From an uncultured Prevotellaceae bacterium (GTDB lineage: Bacteria; Bacteroidota; Bacteroidia; Bacteroidales; Bacteroidaceae), in assembly GCA_900315105.1 (NCBI GenBank), contig OMXX01000019.1:1-60529 (forward strand): a stretch of 60,529 nt of DNA, written 5' to 3'. Below the pieces are notes generated by a model. It was not told the DNA's origin and did not search any database. It saw only the letters and a program-made list of their open reading frames with translations. Both the position numbers and the translations under genes were made by a program. Below are positions 7,331-15,365 of the stretch, piece after piece (the first letter of the stretch is position 1; the number at the start of each line of letters is the position of its first letter).

Positions 7331-7804
7331 ATGAATAAGATATTTATTACATTTTTGATGCTGGTAAGCTTATGTACCAGTGTGTGTGCCCAGAGGAATA
7401 AGCAATATTTTGCACCGAAGGATATGTATATGTTTGGAGTGTGTTTCTCCGCTATCGACTCTACCGTATATTTTACAGACATCAAGCAAGTACCGAATAC
7501 CTCTGTAGAACGAGGAAGCGGTTTCTTGTATTCACGCAATAACTATTCATATCAGTTACAGCAGTATTTCAAATCCACATCAGGAAGCAATTATACTGCC
7601 GTTACTTGCTATAACCAGAAGCGTACAAAGCTTGAGAAGAAGTACGCCAAGATGCGTCAGAAATATCAGAAGAAGCATTTCGTGGTAAACTACGTTCACG
7701 ATTTCGCATACAATCCTATTACATATAGTGAATTGGATGAGGTGGATCTGCCTACTGAGGATAAAAAGAAATCAGAGTCTCCCAAAGGAGCATCAGCTCG
7801 TTAA
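7331..7804 (+). CDS. Exported hypothetical protein
   Basis: This is a 157-residue protein. The start is taken at ATG 7331, because the codons before it belong to repeat R1 and the signal peptide (MNKIFITFLMLVSLCTSVCAQ) begins there. The mature part is basic, with a Lys-rich helix (KLEKKYAKMRQKYQKKH) around residue 110 and a charged C-terminus. I recognise no domain. It is immediately followed (no gap) by the kinase-like gene, so it belongs to the kinase/peptidase/PqqD operon; whether it is a substrate of that set is open. Confidence 0.65.
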   Translation: MNKIFITFLMLVSLCTSVCAQRNKQYFAPKDMYMFGVCFSAIDSTVYFTDIKQVPNTSVERGSGFLYSRNNYSYQLQQYFKSTSGSNYTAVTCYNQKRTKLEKKYAKMRQKYQKKHFVVNYVHDFAYNPITYSELDEVDLPTEDKKKSESPKGASAR

Positions 7805-8710
7805 ATGCTATATGTAATAGCCGAACATAGGGTGCGTGTCAGCTTCCTTGATGACTATCAGGATGCGAAGATGCTGTCGTCGTTTGTCTCATTCCAGACT
7901 GATGATGACGGCTCTGCCGTTTTACTGGATATCACCGTTGATGACTCTCTGCGCCCTGTAAAAAAGGATGAGCGTTATCTTATCCGTGATGTAGATACAG
8001 GAAACGGAATGACCAAGGTGTTCCGGGTGGAAAAGGATGTTGACGGTAAGAAACAGAAGGCTGGATATCAGTTTATCATCCGTGATATTGACGGTCATGA
8101 GGTGGCATTGCTTATTGTAGATGAGATTTTCCATGTATGCAAATGTGCATTGAGAGGCAACTATGGAATGCGTTCCTACGGACTTAACTCCGTCATAATG
8201 CTGTGCTATGCCTTTGCAACGGCACCTCTTGATACATGTCTCATTCATGCCTCTCTTGTAAGGAATGAAGGCAAGGGATATGCCTTTACTGCAAAGAGCG
8301 GTACGGGAAAGAGTACTCAGGTTAGTAACTGGCTGAGATATATTCCTGGCTCAGACTTGATGAACGACGATAATCCCGTTGTGCGTATCATTGACGGCAA
8401 GGCATATATCTATGGCAGTCCTTGGAGTGGAAAGACTCCGTGCTATCGCAACATAAAGGCTCCACTTGGAGGTATAGCCCTGATAAAGCGTGCGGAAAGC
8501 AATAGTCTGGAGCGTCTGCGCCCGATTGATGCCTTTATCACCCTTCTCCCTGCATGTTCTACAATGAAATGGGATGAAAGAATTTACCGTTGCAATGGCG
8601 ATACGGTGACAAAGATGATAGAGACAACGCCTGTATATAACTTGCATTGTCTTCCTGATAGGGATTCTGCAGTTGTTGCTTCAACCGGGATGAAGTCTGG
8701 GGTAAAGTAG
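7805..8710 (+). CDS. HPr-kinase-like P-loop protein
   Basis: The 301-residue protein carries a Walker A motif AKSGTGKST at 163-171, followed by a DDN acidic patch (188-190) and a GSPWSGK segment. This is the layout of the HprK-like kinases found beside PqqD and radical-SAM or lasso-peptide genes in Bacteroidetes. The N-terminal 140 residues are a beta-rich domain without a known signature. No signal peptide is present, so it acts in the cytoplasm. Family members phosphorylate or nucleotide-modify a small protein or peptide; the substrate here is unknown. It starts directly after the upstream stop codon and precedes an S26-like peptidase and a PqqD protein. Confidence 0.75.
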   Translation: MLYVIAEHRVRVSFLDDYQDAKMLSSFVSFQTDDDGSAVLLDITVDDSLRPVKKDERYLIRDVDTGNGMTKVFRVEKDVDGKKQKAGYQFIIRDIDGHEVALLIVDEIFHVCKCALRGNYGMRSYGLNSVIMLCYAFATAPLDTCLIHASLVRNEGKGYAFTAKSGTGKSTQVSNWLRYIPGSDLMNDDNPVVRIIDGKAYIYGSPWSGKTPCYRNIKAPLGGIALIKRAESNSLERLRPIDAFITLLPACSTMKWDERIYRCNGDTVTKMIETTPVYNLHCLPDRDSAVVASTGMKSGVK

Positions 8711-8745
8711 ATAGTGTAAAGTAGATAGTGTAAAGAGTAAGGTAG
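8700..8745. repeat. GTAAAGTAGATAGT tandem repeat
   Basis: The unit GTAAAGTAGATAGT is tandemly repeated, degenerating into GTAAAGAGTAAGG. Related AAAGAGTAAAG tracts occur at 9240-9265, 14250-14272 and (complement) 30585-30625, all in short gaps between genes. Confidence 0.7.
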
Positions 8746-8769
8746 TACGTGGAAGAAAAGGTAAAATAC

Positions 8770-9228
8770 ATGAACAATGCGGAGTTCCTTCCGGAAGTAA
8801 TCGCATTGGTAAATGAAGGGCACGATGTGACGATACCGCTTCGTGGTTTTAGTATGCGCCCGTTCCTTGAGGATGGTCGCGACCTTGCGATACTCTGTAA
8901 GATAGACCGCCCATTGAAGGTAGGGGATATAGTCCTTGCGGAGTTGTCTCCCGGACGTTATGCCCTGCATCGTATCTTCCGTCTTGATGATAAGCATGTG
9001 CAGATGCTTGGTGATGGCAACCTCACTCCTGACCCTGTGATAAGACACGAGAATGTAAAGGTATTTGCCAAGGCTTTCCTGCGCAAGGGCAGTAAGACTC
9101 CTGACTATGTTGACGGTAAGAAGTTCCAGCGCTATTCCAAATTCTGGATGCAGGTGCGCCCGATAAGGAGATGGCTTCTCGCAATATGGAGAAGGCTCCC
9201 GATGAAGGTAAGGAATGGGTTGGTGTAG
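8770..9228 (+). CDS. S24/S26 signal-peptidase-like protein
   Basis: The start is taken at ATG 8770 (a GTG at 8749 is also in frame), giving 152 residues. It contains IPLRGFSMRPFLEDG, the Ser box of S24/S26 peptidases, then KVGDIVLAEL and a LHRI segment where the second catalytic residue is expected (His type rather than Lys), and LGDGN. No clear membrane anchor is present except a weak hydrophobic stretch near the C-terminus (RRWLLAIWRRL). In comparable Bacteroidetes operons such proteins sit between an HprK-like kinase and PqqD and may process a modified peptide; the exact role is unproven. Confidence 0.75.
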   Translation: MNNAEFLPEVIALVNEGHDVTIPLRGFSMRPFLEDGRDLAILCKIDRPLKVGDIVLAELSPGRYALHRIFRLDDKHVQMLGDGNLTPDPVIRHENVKVFAKAFLRKGSKTPDYVDGKKFQRYSKFWMQVRPIRRWLLAIWRRLPMKVRNGLV

Positions 9229-9271
9229 GAGAGTAGAATGAGTAAAGATTAAAGAGTAAAGTAGAAAAGTT

Positions 9272-9541
9272 ATGAAAATAAACGAAGGATTTGAGGTTCG
9301 TTCCGTTTGTGGCGAACACATGATGGTGGCAATGGGTGAGAAGAACATTGATTTCTCACATGTCATTGCATTCAACGAGACTTCCGTATTCATCTGGAAT
9401 CAGATGCTTGCAGGAAAAGATACCATTGATGATGTGGCAAAGGCTGTTACAGAAGAGTATGAGGTCGATTTCGAGACTGCCCGCAAGGACGTTGAGACTC
9501 TCGTAAAGCAGCTTGCAGAATATGGGGTAGTGGAATTATAA
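9272..9541 (+). CDS. PqqD-family peptide-binding protein
   Basis: The 89-residue protein has the PqqD winged-helix pattern: an N-terminal strand region (FEVRSVCGEHMMVA), NETSVFIWNQML, then DDVAKAVTEEYEVDFETARKDVETLVKQL and a final YGVVEL. PqqD-like domains bind leader peptides and present them to modifying enzymes. It lies third in the kinase/peptidase/PqqD operon. No radical-SAM enzyme or obvious precursor peptide is nearby, so the partner must be elsewhere or the exported protein at 7331 is involved. The stop codon directly abuts a long inverted repeat. Confidence 0.85.
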   Translation: MKINEGFEVRSVCGEHMMVAMGEKNIDFSHVIAFNETSVFIWNQMLAGKDTIDDVAKAVTEEYEVDFETARKDVETLVKQLAEYGVVEL

Positions 9542-9703
9542 AGCCTAACCCAATGGCGGCCTCTCCCCCCGCCCTCCCCCGTAGGGAGGGAGCCGGAAGG
9601 GGCATACCTAATTAAATGAATAGTTAATAAATGAATAAAGAATAATTAAACGCCTGTCGCACTCCGGCTCCCTCCCTACGGGGGAGGGCGGGGGGAGAGG
9701 CCG
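9542..9703. repeat. Long inverted element between pqqD-like gene and aspS
   Basis: The left part begins AGCCTAACCCAATGGCGGCC and continues with runs of C and CCGTAGGGAGGGAGCCGG. The right part is its near-perfect complement (CCGGCTCCCTCCCTACGGGG ... GAGAGGCCG). The centre is A/T-rich. It fills the 180-bp gap and probably also acts as a terminator. Confidence 0.85.
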
Positions 9704-9723
9704 TTTTGTTTTTTTAAAAAACG

Positions 9724-11532
9724 ATGTACAGAACAAAGACTTGTGGAGAACTTCGTATCTCCAATGTTGGCGAGACTGTAACTCTCGCCGGATGGGTACA
9801 GAGCATACATAACCTTGGTGCGCTTACCTTTGTAGATCTTCGTGATCGTTATGGCATCACACAGCTTGCATTCAATGAGGATGCTGCTGAGGATCTCCGT
9901 CAGAAGGCTGCTAAGCTTGGACGTGAGTTCGTCATTCAGGCAACAGGTGTTGTTGCTGAGCGCTATTCAAAGAACAAGAACATACCAACCGGTGATATTG
10001 AGATTATCGTAAACGAACTCAATATCCTTAATACATCTGACGTGCCTCCATTTACTATTGAGGACGAGAGCGATGGCGGTGATGATATCCGCATGAAGTA
10101 TCGTTATCTCGATCTCCGTCGTTCATGCGTTCGCAAGAACCTTGAGCTTCGTCATAAGTTTGCATTTGAGGTTCGTCGCTATCTCGATCAGCAGGGATTC
10201 CTTGAGATTGAGACTCCAATTCTCGTAAACTCAACTCCTGAGGGCGCACGTGACTTTGTTGTACCTTCACGTATGAATCCTGGGCAGTTCTATGCACTTC
10301 CTCAGTCTCCTCAGACATTGAAGCAGCTCTCTATGGTGGCAGGTATTGACCGCTACTTCCAGATCTGTAAGTGCTTCCGTGACGAGGACCTCCGTGCTGA
10401 CCGTCAGCCAGAGTTTACACAGATTGACTGTGAGATGTCTTTCGTAGAGCAGGAGGATATCCTCCAGATGTTTGAGGGCATGAGCCGTCACCTCTTCAAG
10501 ACAATCCTCAATATTGATATCCCAACACTCCCACGCATGACATGGGCTGATGCAATGAAGTATTACGGCTCTGATAAGCCAGATACCCGCTTCGGCATGA
10601 AGTTCGTGGAGTTGAAGACAACACAGATCGACAATGCCTCAAAGGAGATTGTTCCAAGCATATTCCCGACAGGATTCGCTGTATTTGACGATGCAGCATA
10701 CATCGGTGGTATCTGCTGCGAGGGACAGGCTGTCCTCACTCGTAAGCAGCTTGACCAGCTCACCGATTTCGTTAAACGTCCACAGGTTGGTGCTAAAGGT
10801 CTTGTATATGCTCGCGTTCAGGAAGATGGCAGCGTGAAGTCAAGCGTTGACAAGTTCTATGATCAGGCTGCACTTCAGGTTCTCAAGGACAAGATGCAGG
10901 CAAAGGCTGGCGATCTCATCCTCATCCTTTCTGGCGATGATGCTATGAAAGTTCGTAAGCAGCTTTGTGAGCTTCGTCTTGAGATGGGTACTCGTATGGG
11001 ACTCCGTGACAAGTTCAATTTCTCTTGCCTTTGGGTTATCGACTTCCCAATGTATGAGTGGAGCGACGAGGAGCAGCGTCTCATGGCAATGCACCATCCA
11101 TTCACATCACCAAAGCCAGAGGATATACCTCTTCTCGATACCGATCCTGCAAGCGTTCGTGCCAATGCCTACGATATGGTTATCAATGGTGTTGAGGTTG
11201 GCGGTGGTTCAATCCGTATCCACGATGCCAAGCTCCAGCAGAAGATATTCGAGATTCTCGGTTTCACACCTGAGCAGGCACAGGCTAAGTTCGGTTTCTT
11301 GATGAACGCCTTCAAGTTCGGAGCACCTCCTCACGGTGGTCTTGCATACGGTCTTGATCGTTTCGTGAGCCTCTTCGCAGGTCTTGATTCAATCCGCGAC
11401 TGTATTGCATTCCCAAAGAACAACTCTGGGCGCGACGTTATGCTCGATGCTCCTGGATATCTCGATCCAAAGCAGCTTGAGGAGTTGCAGATTTGTAGCC
11501 TAACCAAGCCTTCCCAAAGGGAAGGATGTTAG
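9724..11532 (+). CDS. aspS: Aspartyl-tRNA synthetase
   Basis: At 602 residues this is a bacterial-type class IIb synthetase charging tRNA-Asp. The N-terminal OB fold ([20 protein letters not shown]) is followed by motif 2 ([18 protein letters not shown]), the bacterial insertion domain, and motif 3 ([15 protein letters not shown]). All catalytic parts are intact. The final 11 residues (592-602, [11 protein letters not shown]) are translated from the left end of inverted element R2, which supplies the stop codon as well. The enzyme should remain active because the change is beyond motif 3. It starts just after another inverted element. Confidence 0.97.
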   Translation: MYRTKTCGELRISNVGETVTLAGWVQSIHNLGALTFVDLRDRYGITQLAFNEDAAEDLRQKAAKLGREFVIQATGVVAERYSKNKNIPTGDIEIIVNELNILNTSDVPPFTIEDESDGGDDIRMKYRYLDLRRSCVRKNLELRHKFAFEVRRYLDQQGFLEIETPILVNSTPEGARDFVVPSRMNPGQFYALPQSPQTLKQLSMVAGIDRYFQICKCFRDEDLRADRQPEFTQIDCEMSFVEQEDILQMFEGMSRHLFKTILNIDIPTLPRMTWADAMKYYGSDKPDTRFGMKFVELKTTQIDNASKEIVPSIFPTGFAVFDDAAYIGGICCEGQAVLTRKQLDQLTDFVKRPQVGAKGLVYARVQEDGSVKSSVDKFYDQAALQVLKDKMQAKAGDLILILSGDDAMKVRKQLCELRLEMGTRMGLRDKFNFSCLWVIDFPMYEWSDEEQRLMAMHHPFTSPKPEDIPLLDTDPASVRANAYDMVINGVEVGGGSIRIHDAKLQQKIFEILGFTPEQAQAKFGFLMNAFKFGAPPHGGLAYGLDRFVSLFAGLDSIRDCIAFPKNNSGRDVMLDAPGYLDPKQLEELQICSLTKPSQREGC

Positions 11533-11635
11533 ATAGTAATGAACCTTATTAAATAATAGAAAATAGAACCAAGCCTTCTTTATGGCGAAATAATGTATAA
11601 AACATCCTTCCCTTTGGGAAGGCTTGGTTAGGCTT
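11497..11635. repeat. AGCCTAACC-type inverted element, copy R2
   Basis: The left end AGCCTAACCAAGCCTTCCCA overlaps the aspS 3' end in frame. The centre contains TTAGATAGTAATG. The right end CCTTTGGGAAGGCTTGG and GTTAGGCTT ends three bases before the ffh ATG. Confidence 0.9.
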
Positions 11636-11638
11636 ATT

Positions 11639-12976
11639 ATGTTTGAAAATCTATCAGAAAGACTTGAACGCTCGTTCAAGATACTCAAGGGTGAAGGTAA
11701 AATCACCGAAATCAATGTAGCAGAGACTCTCAAGGACGTGCGTCGTGCCCTCCTTGATGCCGATGTAAACTATAAGGTGGCAAAGACCTTCACTGACTCT
11801 GTAAAGAAGAAGGCTCTGGGTATGAACGTACTCACAGCCATCAAGCCTGGACAGCTCATGGTTAAGCTCGTGCATGATGAGCTTACCGAACTCATGGGCG
11901 GTCAGGCTACCGAACTCAGTTTGCAGCAGAAGCCTGCCGTGATCCTCATGGCTGGTCTCAATGGTGCGGGTAAGACAACAATGTCTGGTAAGCTCGCCCT
12001 CATGCTCAAGAACAAGATGCACCGCAAGCCACTTCTTGCAGCCTGCGATACATTCCGTCCAGCTGCTATGGAGCAGTTGCGCGTTCTTGCTGAGCAGGTA
12101 GAGGTACCTATTCATCTTGAGGAAGGCGCAAAGGATCCTATCGCAGTAGCAAAGAATGCTATTCAGCAGGCAAGGGCTGAGGGCTATGACGTGGTTATCG
12201 TCGATACAGCTGGTCGTCAGTCTATTGACGAGGAACTGATGCAGCAGATTCAGGACATCAAGGCTGCTGTCAATCCAGACGAGACCCTTCTCGTTGTTGA
12301 TGCAATGACAGGTCAGGATGCCGTTAATACAGCTAAGGAGTTCAATGAGCGCCTTGAGATCAACGGTGTTATCCTCACAAAGCTTGATGGTGATACCCGT
12401 GGTGGTGCTGCCCTCTCTATCCGCAGCGTCGTTACAAAGCCTATCAAGTTCATCGGTACTGGTGAGAAAATGGAGGCTCTCGATGTCTTCCACCCAGAGC
12501 GTATGGCTGACCGTATCCTCGGTATGGGTGACGTTGTTTCACTCGTTGAGCGTGCTCAGGAGCAGTTCGATCTTGAGGAGGCAAAGAAACTGGAGAAGAA
12601 GATTCGTAAGAACCAGTTCGACTTCAACGATTTTCTCAACCAGATTCAGCAGATCAAGAAGATGGGTAACATCAAGGATCTCGCTTCTATGATTCCTGGC
12701 GTGGGCAAGGCTATCAAGGACGTAGAGATTGGTGATGATCCGTTCAAGAATATCGAGGCTATCATCTATTCTATGACTCCAAAGGAGCGTCAGCATCCTG
12801 AAATTCTCAATCAGTCACGCCGTAACCGTATTGCCAAAGGTTCAGGTACCAACGTACAGGAGGTTAACAAGCTCATCAAGCAGTTTGACCAGACTCGTAA
12901 GATGATGAAGATGGTTAGCGGCATGGGACCTGCAAAGATGGCCCAGATGGCTAAGATGATGAAGCAGCCACATTAA
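11639..12976 (+). CDS. ffh: Signal recognition particle protein Ffh
   Basis: The start is placed at ATG 11639 (MFENLSERLERSFK), since earlier in-frame codons derive from repeat R2. The resulting 445 residues hold the N domain, the GTPase G domain (GLNGAGKTT P-loop, DTAGRQ, TKLDGDTRGG) and the Met-rich M domain (MIPG, MTPKERQHPEIL, MVSGMGPAKMAQMAKMMK) that binds 4.5S RNA and signal peptides. It targets nascent membrane and exported proteins to the translocon. Inverted elements lie on both sides, so transcription signals for the gene probably lie in R2. Confidence 0.97.
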   Translation: MFENLSERLERSFKILKGEGKITEINVAETLKDVRRALLDADVNYKVAKTFTDSVKKKALGMNVLTAIKPGQLMVKLVHDELTELMGGQATELSLQQKPAVILMAGLNGAGKTTMSGKLALMLKNKMHRKPLLAACDTFRPAAMEQLRVLAEQVEVPIHLEEGAKDPIAVAKNAIQQARAEGYDVVIVDTAGRQSIDEELMQQIQDIKAAVNPDETLLVVDAMTGQDAVNTAKEFNERLEINGVILTKLDGDTRGGAALSIRSVVTKPIKFIGTGEKMEALDVFHPERMADRILGMGDVVSLVERAQEQFDLEEAKKLEKKIRKNQFDFNDFLNQIQQIKKMGNIKDLASMIPGVGKAIKDVEIGDDPFKNIEAIIYSMTPKERQHPEILNQSRRNRIAKGSGTNVQEVNKLIKQFDQTRKMMKMVSGMGPAKMAQMAKMMKQPH

Positions 12977-12977
12977 A

Positions 12978-13177
12978 AGCCTAACCCCGGCCCTTCCCAA
13001 AGGGAAGGGAGAGTTTTGATACAGAGATAAACGATAATCGGGAGGCTTTTGAAAAGATAATAGAAATAACAAAAAATAATGCCAAGCCCCAATAGGGATT
13101 ATTACTATAAAACATCGGTCACATACTCCGATGTTATCAACATCCGACTACCCATTTGGGAAGGCTTGGTTAGGCTT
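12978..13177. repeat. AGCCTAACC-type inverted element, copy R3
   Basis: It begins AGCCTAACCCCGGCCCTTCC, two bases after the ffh stop, and ends GGGAAGGCTTGGTTAGGCTT, nine bases before the folD ATG. An internal hairpin (AACATCGGTCACATACTCCG with ATGTT) lies around 13110-13134. The centre AGATAAACGATAATCGG is shared with copy R4. Confidence 0.88.
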
Positions 13178-13185
13178 TTTATTTT

Positions 13186-14064
13186 ATGACACTAATCGAT
13201 GGAAAGGCAACCGCAGCCGCTATCAAGGCTGAGATTGCAGAAGAAGTTAAGCAGATTGTTGCAGGTGGTGGCAAGCAGCCACACCTTGCAGCTGTTCTCG
13301 TTGGTCACGATGGTGGCTCTGAGACTTACGTGAAGAATAAGGTACTCGCTTGCGAGGCTTGTGGATTCAAGTCAACGCTGATTCGCTATGAGGACAACAT
13401 CACAGAGGAGGAACTCCTTCAGTGTGTTGACAAGCTCAACAACGACCCTGATGTTGATGGTTTCATAGTTCAGCTCCCATTGCCAAAACACATCAATGAG
13501 CAGAAGATAATCGAGGCTATCGACTACCGTAAGGATGTTGACGGTTTCCACCCAATCAACGTTGGCCGTATGGCTATCGGTCTCCCATGCTTCATCTCTG
13601 CTACACCACTTGGTATCGTAACACTTCTCAAGCGTTATGGCATCGAAACATCAGGCAAGAAGTGTGTTGTGCTCGGTCGCTCAAACATTGTGGGCAAGCC
13701 AATGTCACAGCTCATGGTTCAGAAGCAGTATGGCGATGCTACCGTAACGGTTTGCCACTCTCACTCTAAGGATCTGAAGAAGGAGTGCCGTGAGGCTGAT
13801 ATCATCATTGCAGCTATCGGTCAGCCAAACTTCGTTACAGCCGATATGGTGAAGGAAGGTGCAGTTATTGTTGACGTTGGTACAACACGTGTACCTGATG
13901 CCACTCGTAAGAGCGGATTCCGTCTCAATGGCGACGTGAAGTTCGATGAAGTTGCACCTAAGTGCTCATTCATCACACCTGTTCCTGGTGGCGTAGGTCC
14001 TATGACTATCTGCTCGCTGATGAAGAATACCCTTGCTGCAGGCAAGAAGGAGTACTATTCATAA
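13186..14064 (+). CDS. folD: Methylene-THF dehydrogenase/cyclohydrolase FolD
   Basis: This 292-residue bifunctional enzyme interconverts 5,10-methylene-THF and 10-formyl-THF in one-carbon metabolism. The active-site pair Tyr48 and Lys52 lies in SETYVKNK, the conserved VQLPLPKHI follows, and the NADP-binding region is GRSNIVGKP plus [10 protein letters not shown] near the C-terminus. The length is typical. It is preceded by element R3, which probably carries its expression signals. PurU, encoded at 33282, consumes 10-formyl-THF, so the two act in the same pathway though not in one operon. Confidence 0.97.
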   Translation: MTLIDGKATAAAIKAEIAEEVKQIVAGGGKQPHLAAVLVGHDGGSETYVKNKVLACEACGFKSTLIRYEDNITEEELLQCVDKLNNDPDVDGFIVQLPLPKHINEQKIIEAIDYRKDVDGFHPINVGRMAIGLPCFISATPLGIVTLLKRYGIETSGKKCVVLGRSNIVGKPMSQLMVQKQYGDATVTVCHSHSKDLKKECREADIIIAAIGQPNFVTADMVKEGAVIVDVGTTRVPDATRKSGFRLNGDVKFDEVAPKCSFITPVPGGVGPMTICSLMKNTLAAGKKEYYS

Positions 14065-14098
14065 TAAATTGTACATAACAAGACAAATTAAATGAACG

Positions 14099-14155
14099 TT
14101 TTCGTTAAGCCAAAAGAGCAATGACAAGCTTGCTTGATCATTGCCTTGGCGAAAA
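14099..14155 (+). terminator. Long hairpin downstream of folD
   Basis: An imperfect stem (TTCGTTAAGCCAA...GCAATGA with TCATTGCCTTGGCGAA) is followed by AAAAAA. A separate inverted repeat of CGCAAAGACGCAAAG type lies at 14171-14233. Confidence 0.6.
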
Positions 14156-14170
14156 AAGGTAGGATGAAAT

Positions 14171-14233
14171 CCAACGCAAAGACGCAAAGGCACAAAGAAA
14201 AAAATCTGTGTCTTTGCGTCTCTGCGTTTGAAA
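14171..14233. repeat. ACGCAAAGACGCAAAG inverted tandem repeat
   Basis: The left arm (ACGCAAAGACGCAAAGGCAC) and right arm (GTGTCTTTGCGTCTCTGCGT) are complementary around an A-rich centre. It is a simple 9-bp-type repeat in an otherwise empty gap. Confidence 0.7.
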
Positions 14234-14270
14234 AACGTGTAGAGATTAAAGTGTAAAGTATAAAGAGTAA

Positions 14271-14303
14271 AGAGTGTTGGGCTTATATGTTGCTCAACAC
14301 TCT
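14271..14303. terminator. Terminator for the 14314-14970 gene
   Basis: AGAGTGTTG and CAACACTCT form a 9-bp stem just past the minus-strand stop codon, followed by a T-rich stretch in both directions. Confidence 0.7.
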
Positions 14304-14313
14304 TTTCCCTTTA

Positions 14314-14970
14314 TTACTTATTTCCTCCGTTTATCTTTGAGGTGAAGATGTCTGTCTTAGCTTCCCACTTTTCGATAGAATACTTAACATCACCATAGCG
14401 AGAAGAGTAGTTCACCACGATCTTGTCGTCGTAGCCAGAACCATTGTAGTTCTGTACAGCATAGAACTCGGTAAGATATACCTCGCCATCCTCAAACTCA
14501 TAAACAGCATAGACGCGGAAGTAACGATCCAAAATTCTGCCAAGGCTATTGCGAGTATATTGCCAAGCATCATCTCTTGTTCCTATCTCTGCCAACTTAG
14601 CCTTCAACTGTCCCTTTCTCGCATTATCAGGGGTAGGATATTTCTTCTCGATTGCAGCCTTGACGCGAGCCATGAATTTCTTGTCTTCCCATGCCTGACC
14701 TTCGAATGCCTCGTATGATTTAACGGTATAGCTTGCTGGTACTATCGCCATCACTTTCTTGTCAGTACCTGGCATTTTGAATGTCAGCATAGTTTCATTC
14801 TTCTTCAATGCGTAGTTTTCGTCGTATGCTATAACCTGTACCGTCTTCTTCTTTGCAGGAATAGCATCCTTTACGGCATTCTTCAACAGACCGAACTGTG
14901 CATTAGCAACTGTGTTGAAAGTGAACATGGCAAGAACAGCCATAAGAGTGATTTTGATTGAATGATTCAT
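14314..14970 (-). CDS. Exported hypothetical protein
   Basis: This 218-residue protein has a signal peptide (MNHSIKITLMAVLAMFTFNTVANA). The mature protein is mixed alpha/beta, with a central segment (KKYPTPDNARKGQLKAKLAEIG, then TRDDAWQYTRNSLGRILDRY) and a C-terminal beta-rich part. I recognise no catalytic motif or family. It is probably periplasmic. A strong hairpin follows the stop codon. A very small ORF and a divergent promoter lie upstream. Confidence 0.65.
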   Translation of the reverse strand: MNHSIKITLMAVLAMFTFNTVANAQFGLLKNAVKDAIPAKKKTVQVIAYDENYALKKNETMLTFKMPGTDKKVMAIVPASYTVKSYEAFEGQAWEDKKFMARVKAAIEKKYPTPDNARKGQLKAKLAEIGTRDDAWQYTRNSLGRILDRYFRVYAVYEFEDGEVYLTEFYAVQNYNGSGYDDKIVVNYSSRYGDVKYSIEKWEAKTDIFTSKINGGNK

Positions 14971-14996
14971 AAATGTGATTTTTTTAATGGTGAATA

Positions 14997-15152
14997 TTAT
15001 TGTTTGTTAATCATCTTGATTTGCCTTGCGACCTCTTTCTTCACCTCATCTTTAATCATATCGCGCATACAGAGTAATATTCGCATCTGTTCCTCTGTGT
15101 ATCGCCGTGCCTCGCGGTGTATGATGGTGTTCATGTGGTCGGTAGGTTTCAT
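14997..15152 (-). CDS. Small Lys/Arg-rich hypothetical protein
   Basis: This is a 51-residue ORF starting at ATG 15152 (MKPTDHMNTIIHREARRY). It is highly charged and mostly helical, ending KKEVARQIKMINKQ. An upstream promoter (TACCTTTG at 15213-15220, minus strand) would give a leader of about 55 nt, which supports expression. The function is unknown, and without a promoter one would ignore it. A longer frame from 15233 starts upstream of that promoter and is less likely. Confidence 0.4.
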   Translation of the reverse strand: MKPTDHMNTIIHREARRYTEEQMRILLCMRDMIKDEVKKEVARQIKMINKQ

Positions 15153-15212
15153 ATTCCTGTTTTTTGAGTGACAACGTGCTAAACAACTTTGCACGTCTCT
15201 GATTTCCGAGTG

Positions 15213-15220
15213 CAAAGGTA
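15213..15220 (-). promoter_or_regulatory. -7 element before the small ORF
   Basis: The minus strand reads TACCTTTG, matching TAnnTTTG. It is just downstream of the regulator terminator. Confidence 0.5.
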
Positions 15221-15234
15221 CAATAGAAAACACT

Positions 15235-15289
15235 AAAGGCGTTGTGCAGAATCTGTCAAAACTTGTGCAGAATCTTCCACAACGCCTTT
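15235..15289 (-). terminator. Terminator of the TPR-AraC gene
   Basis: AAAGGCGTTGTG and CACAACGCCTTT form a 12-bp stem. The loop includes a repeated TTGTGCAGAATC. It lies about 75 bp past the regulator stop codon. Confidence 0.7.
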
Positions 15290-15365
15290 TGAGGCTGTTT
15301 TTATAAAAGAAATGATATAAAATCGAAAGTTGATGTTACATGGTAATTATTTTGCGTTATAATTT

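Noticed and set aside
8584..9393. Minus-strand ORF of 269 codons opposite the peptidase/PqqD genes
   Set aside because: The plus-strand genes have clear family motifs; the antisense frame spans gene boundaries.
11624..11638. Earlier ffh start (MVRLI)
   Set aside because: Those codons belong to repeat R2; the family start MFENLSERL is at 11639.
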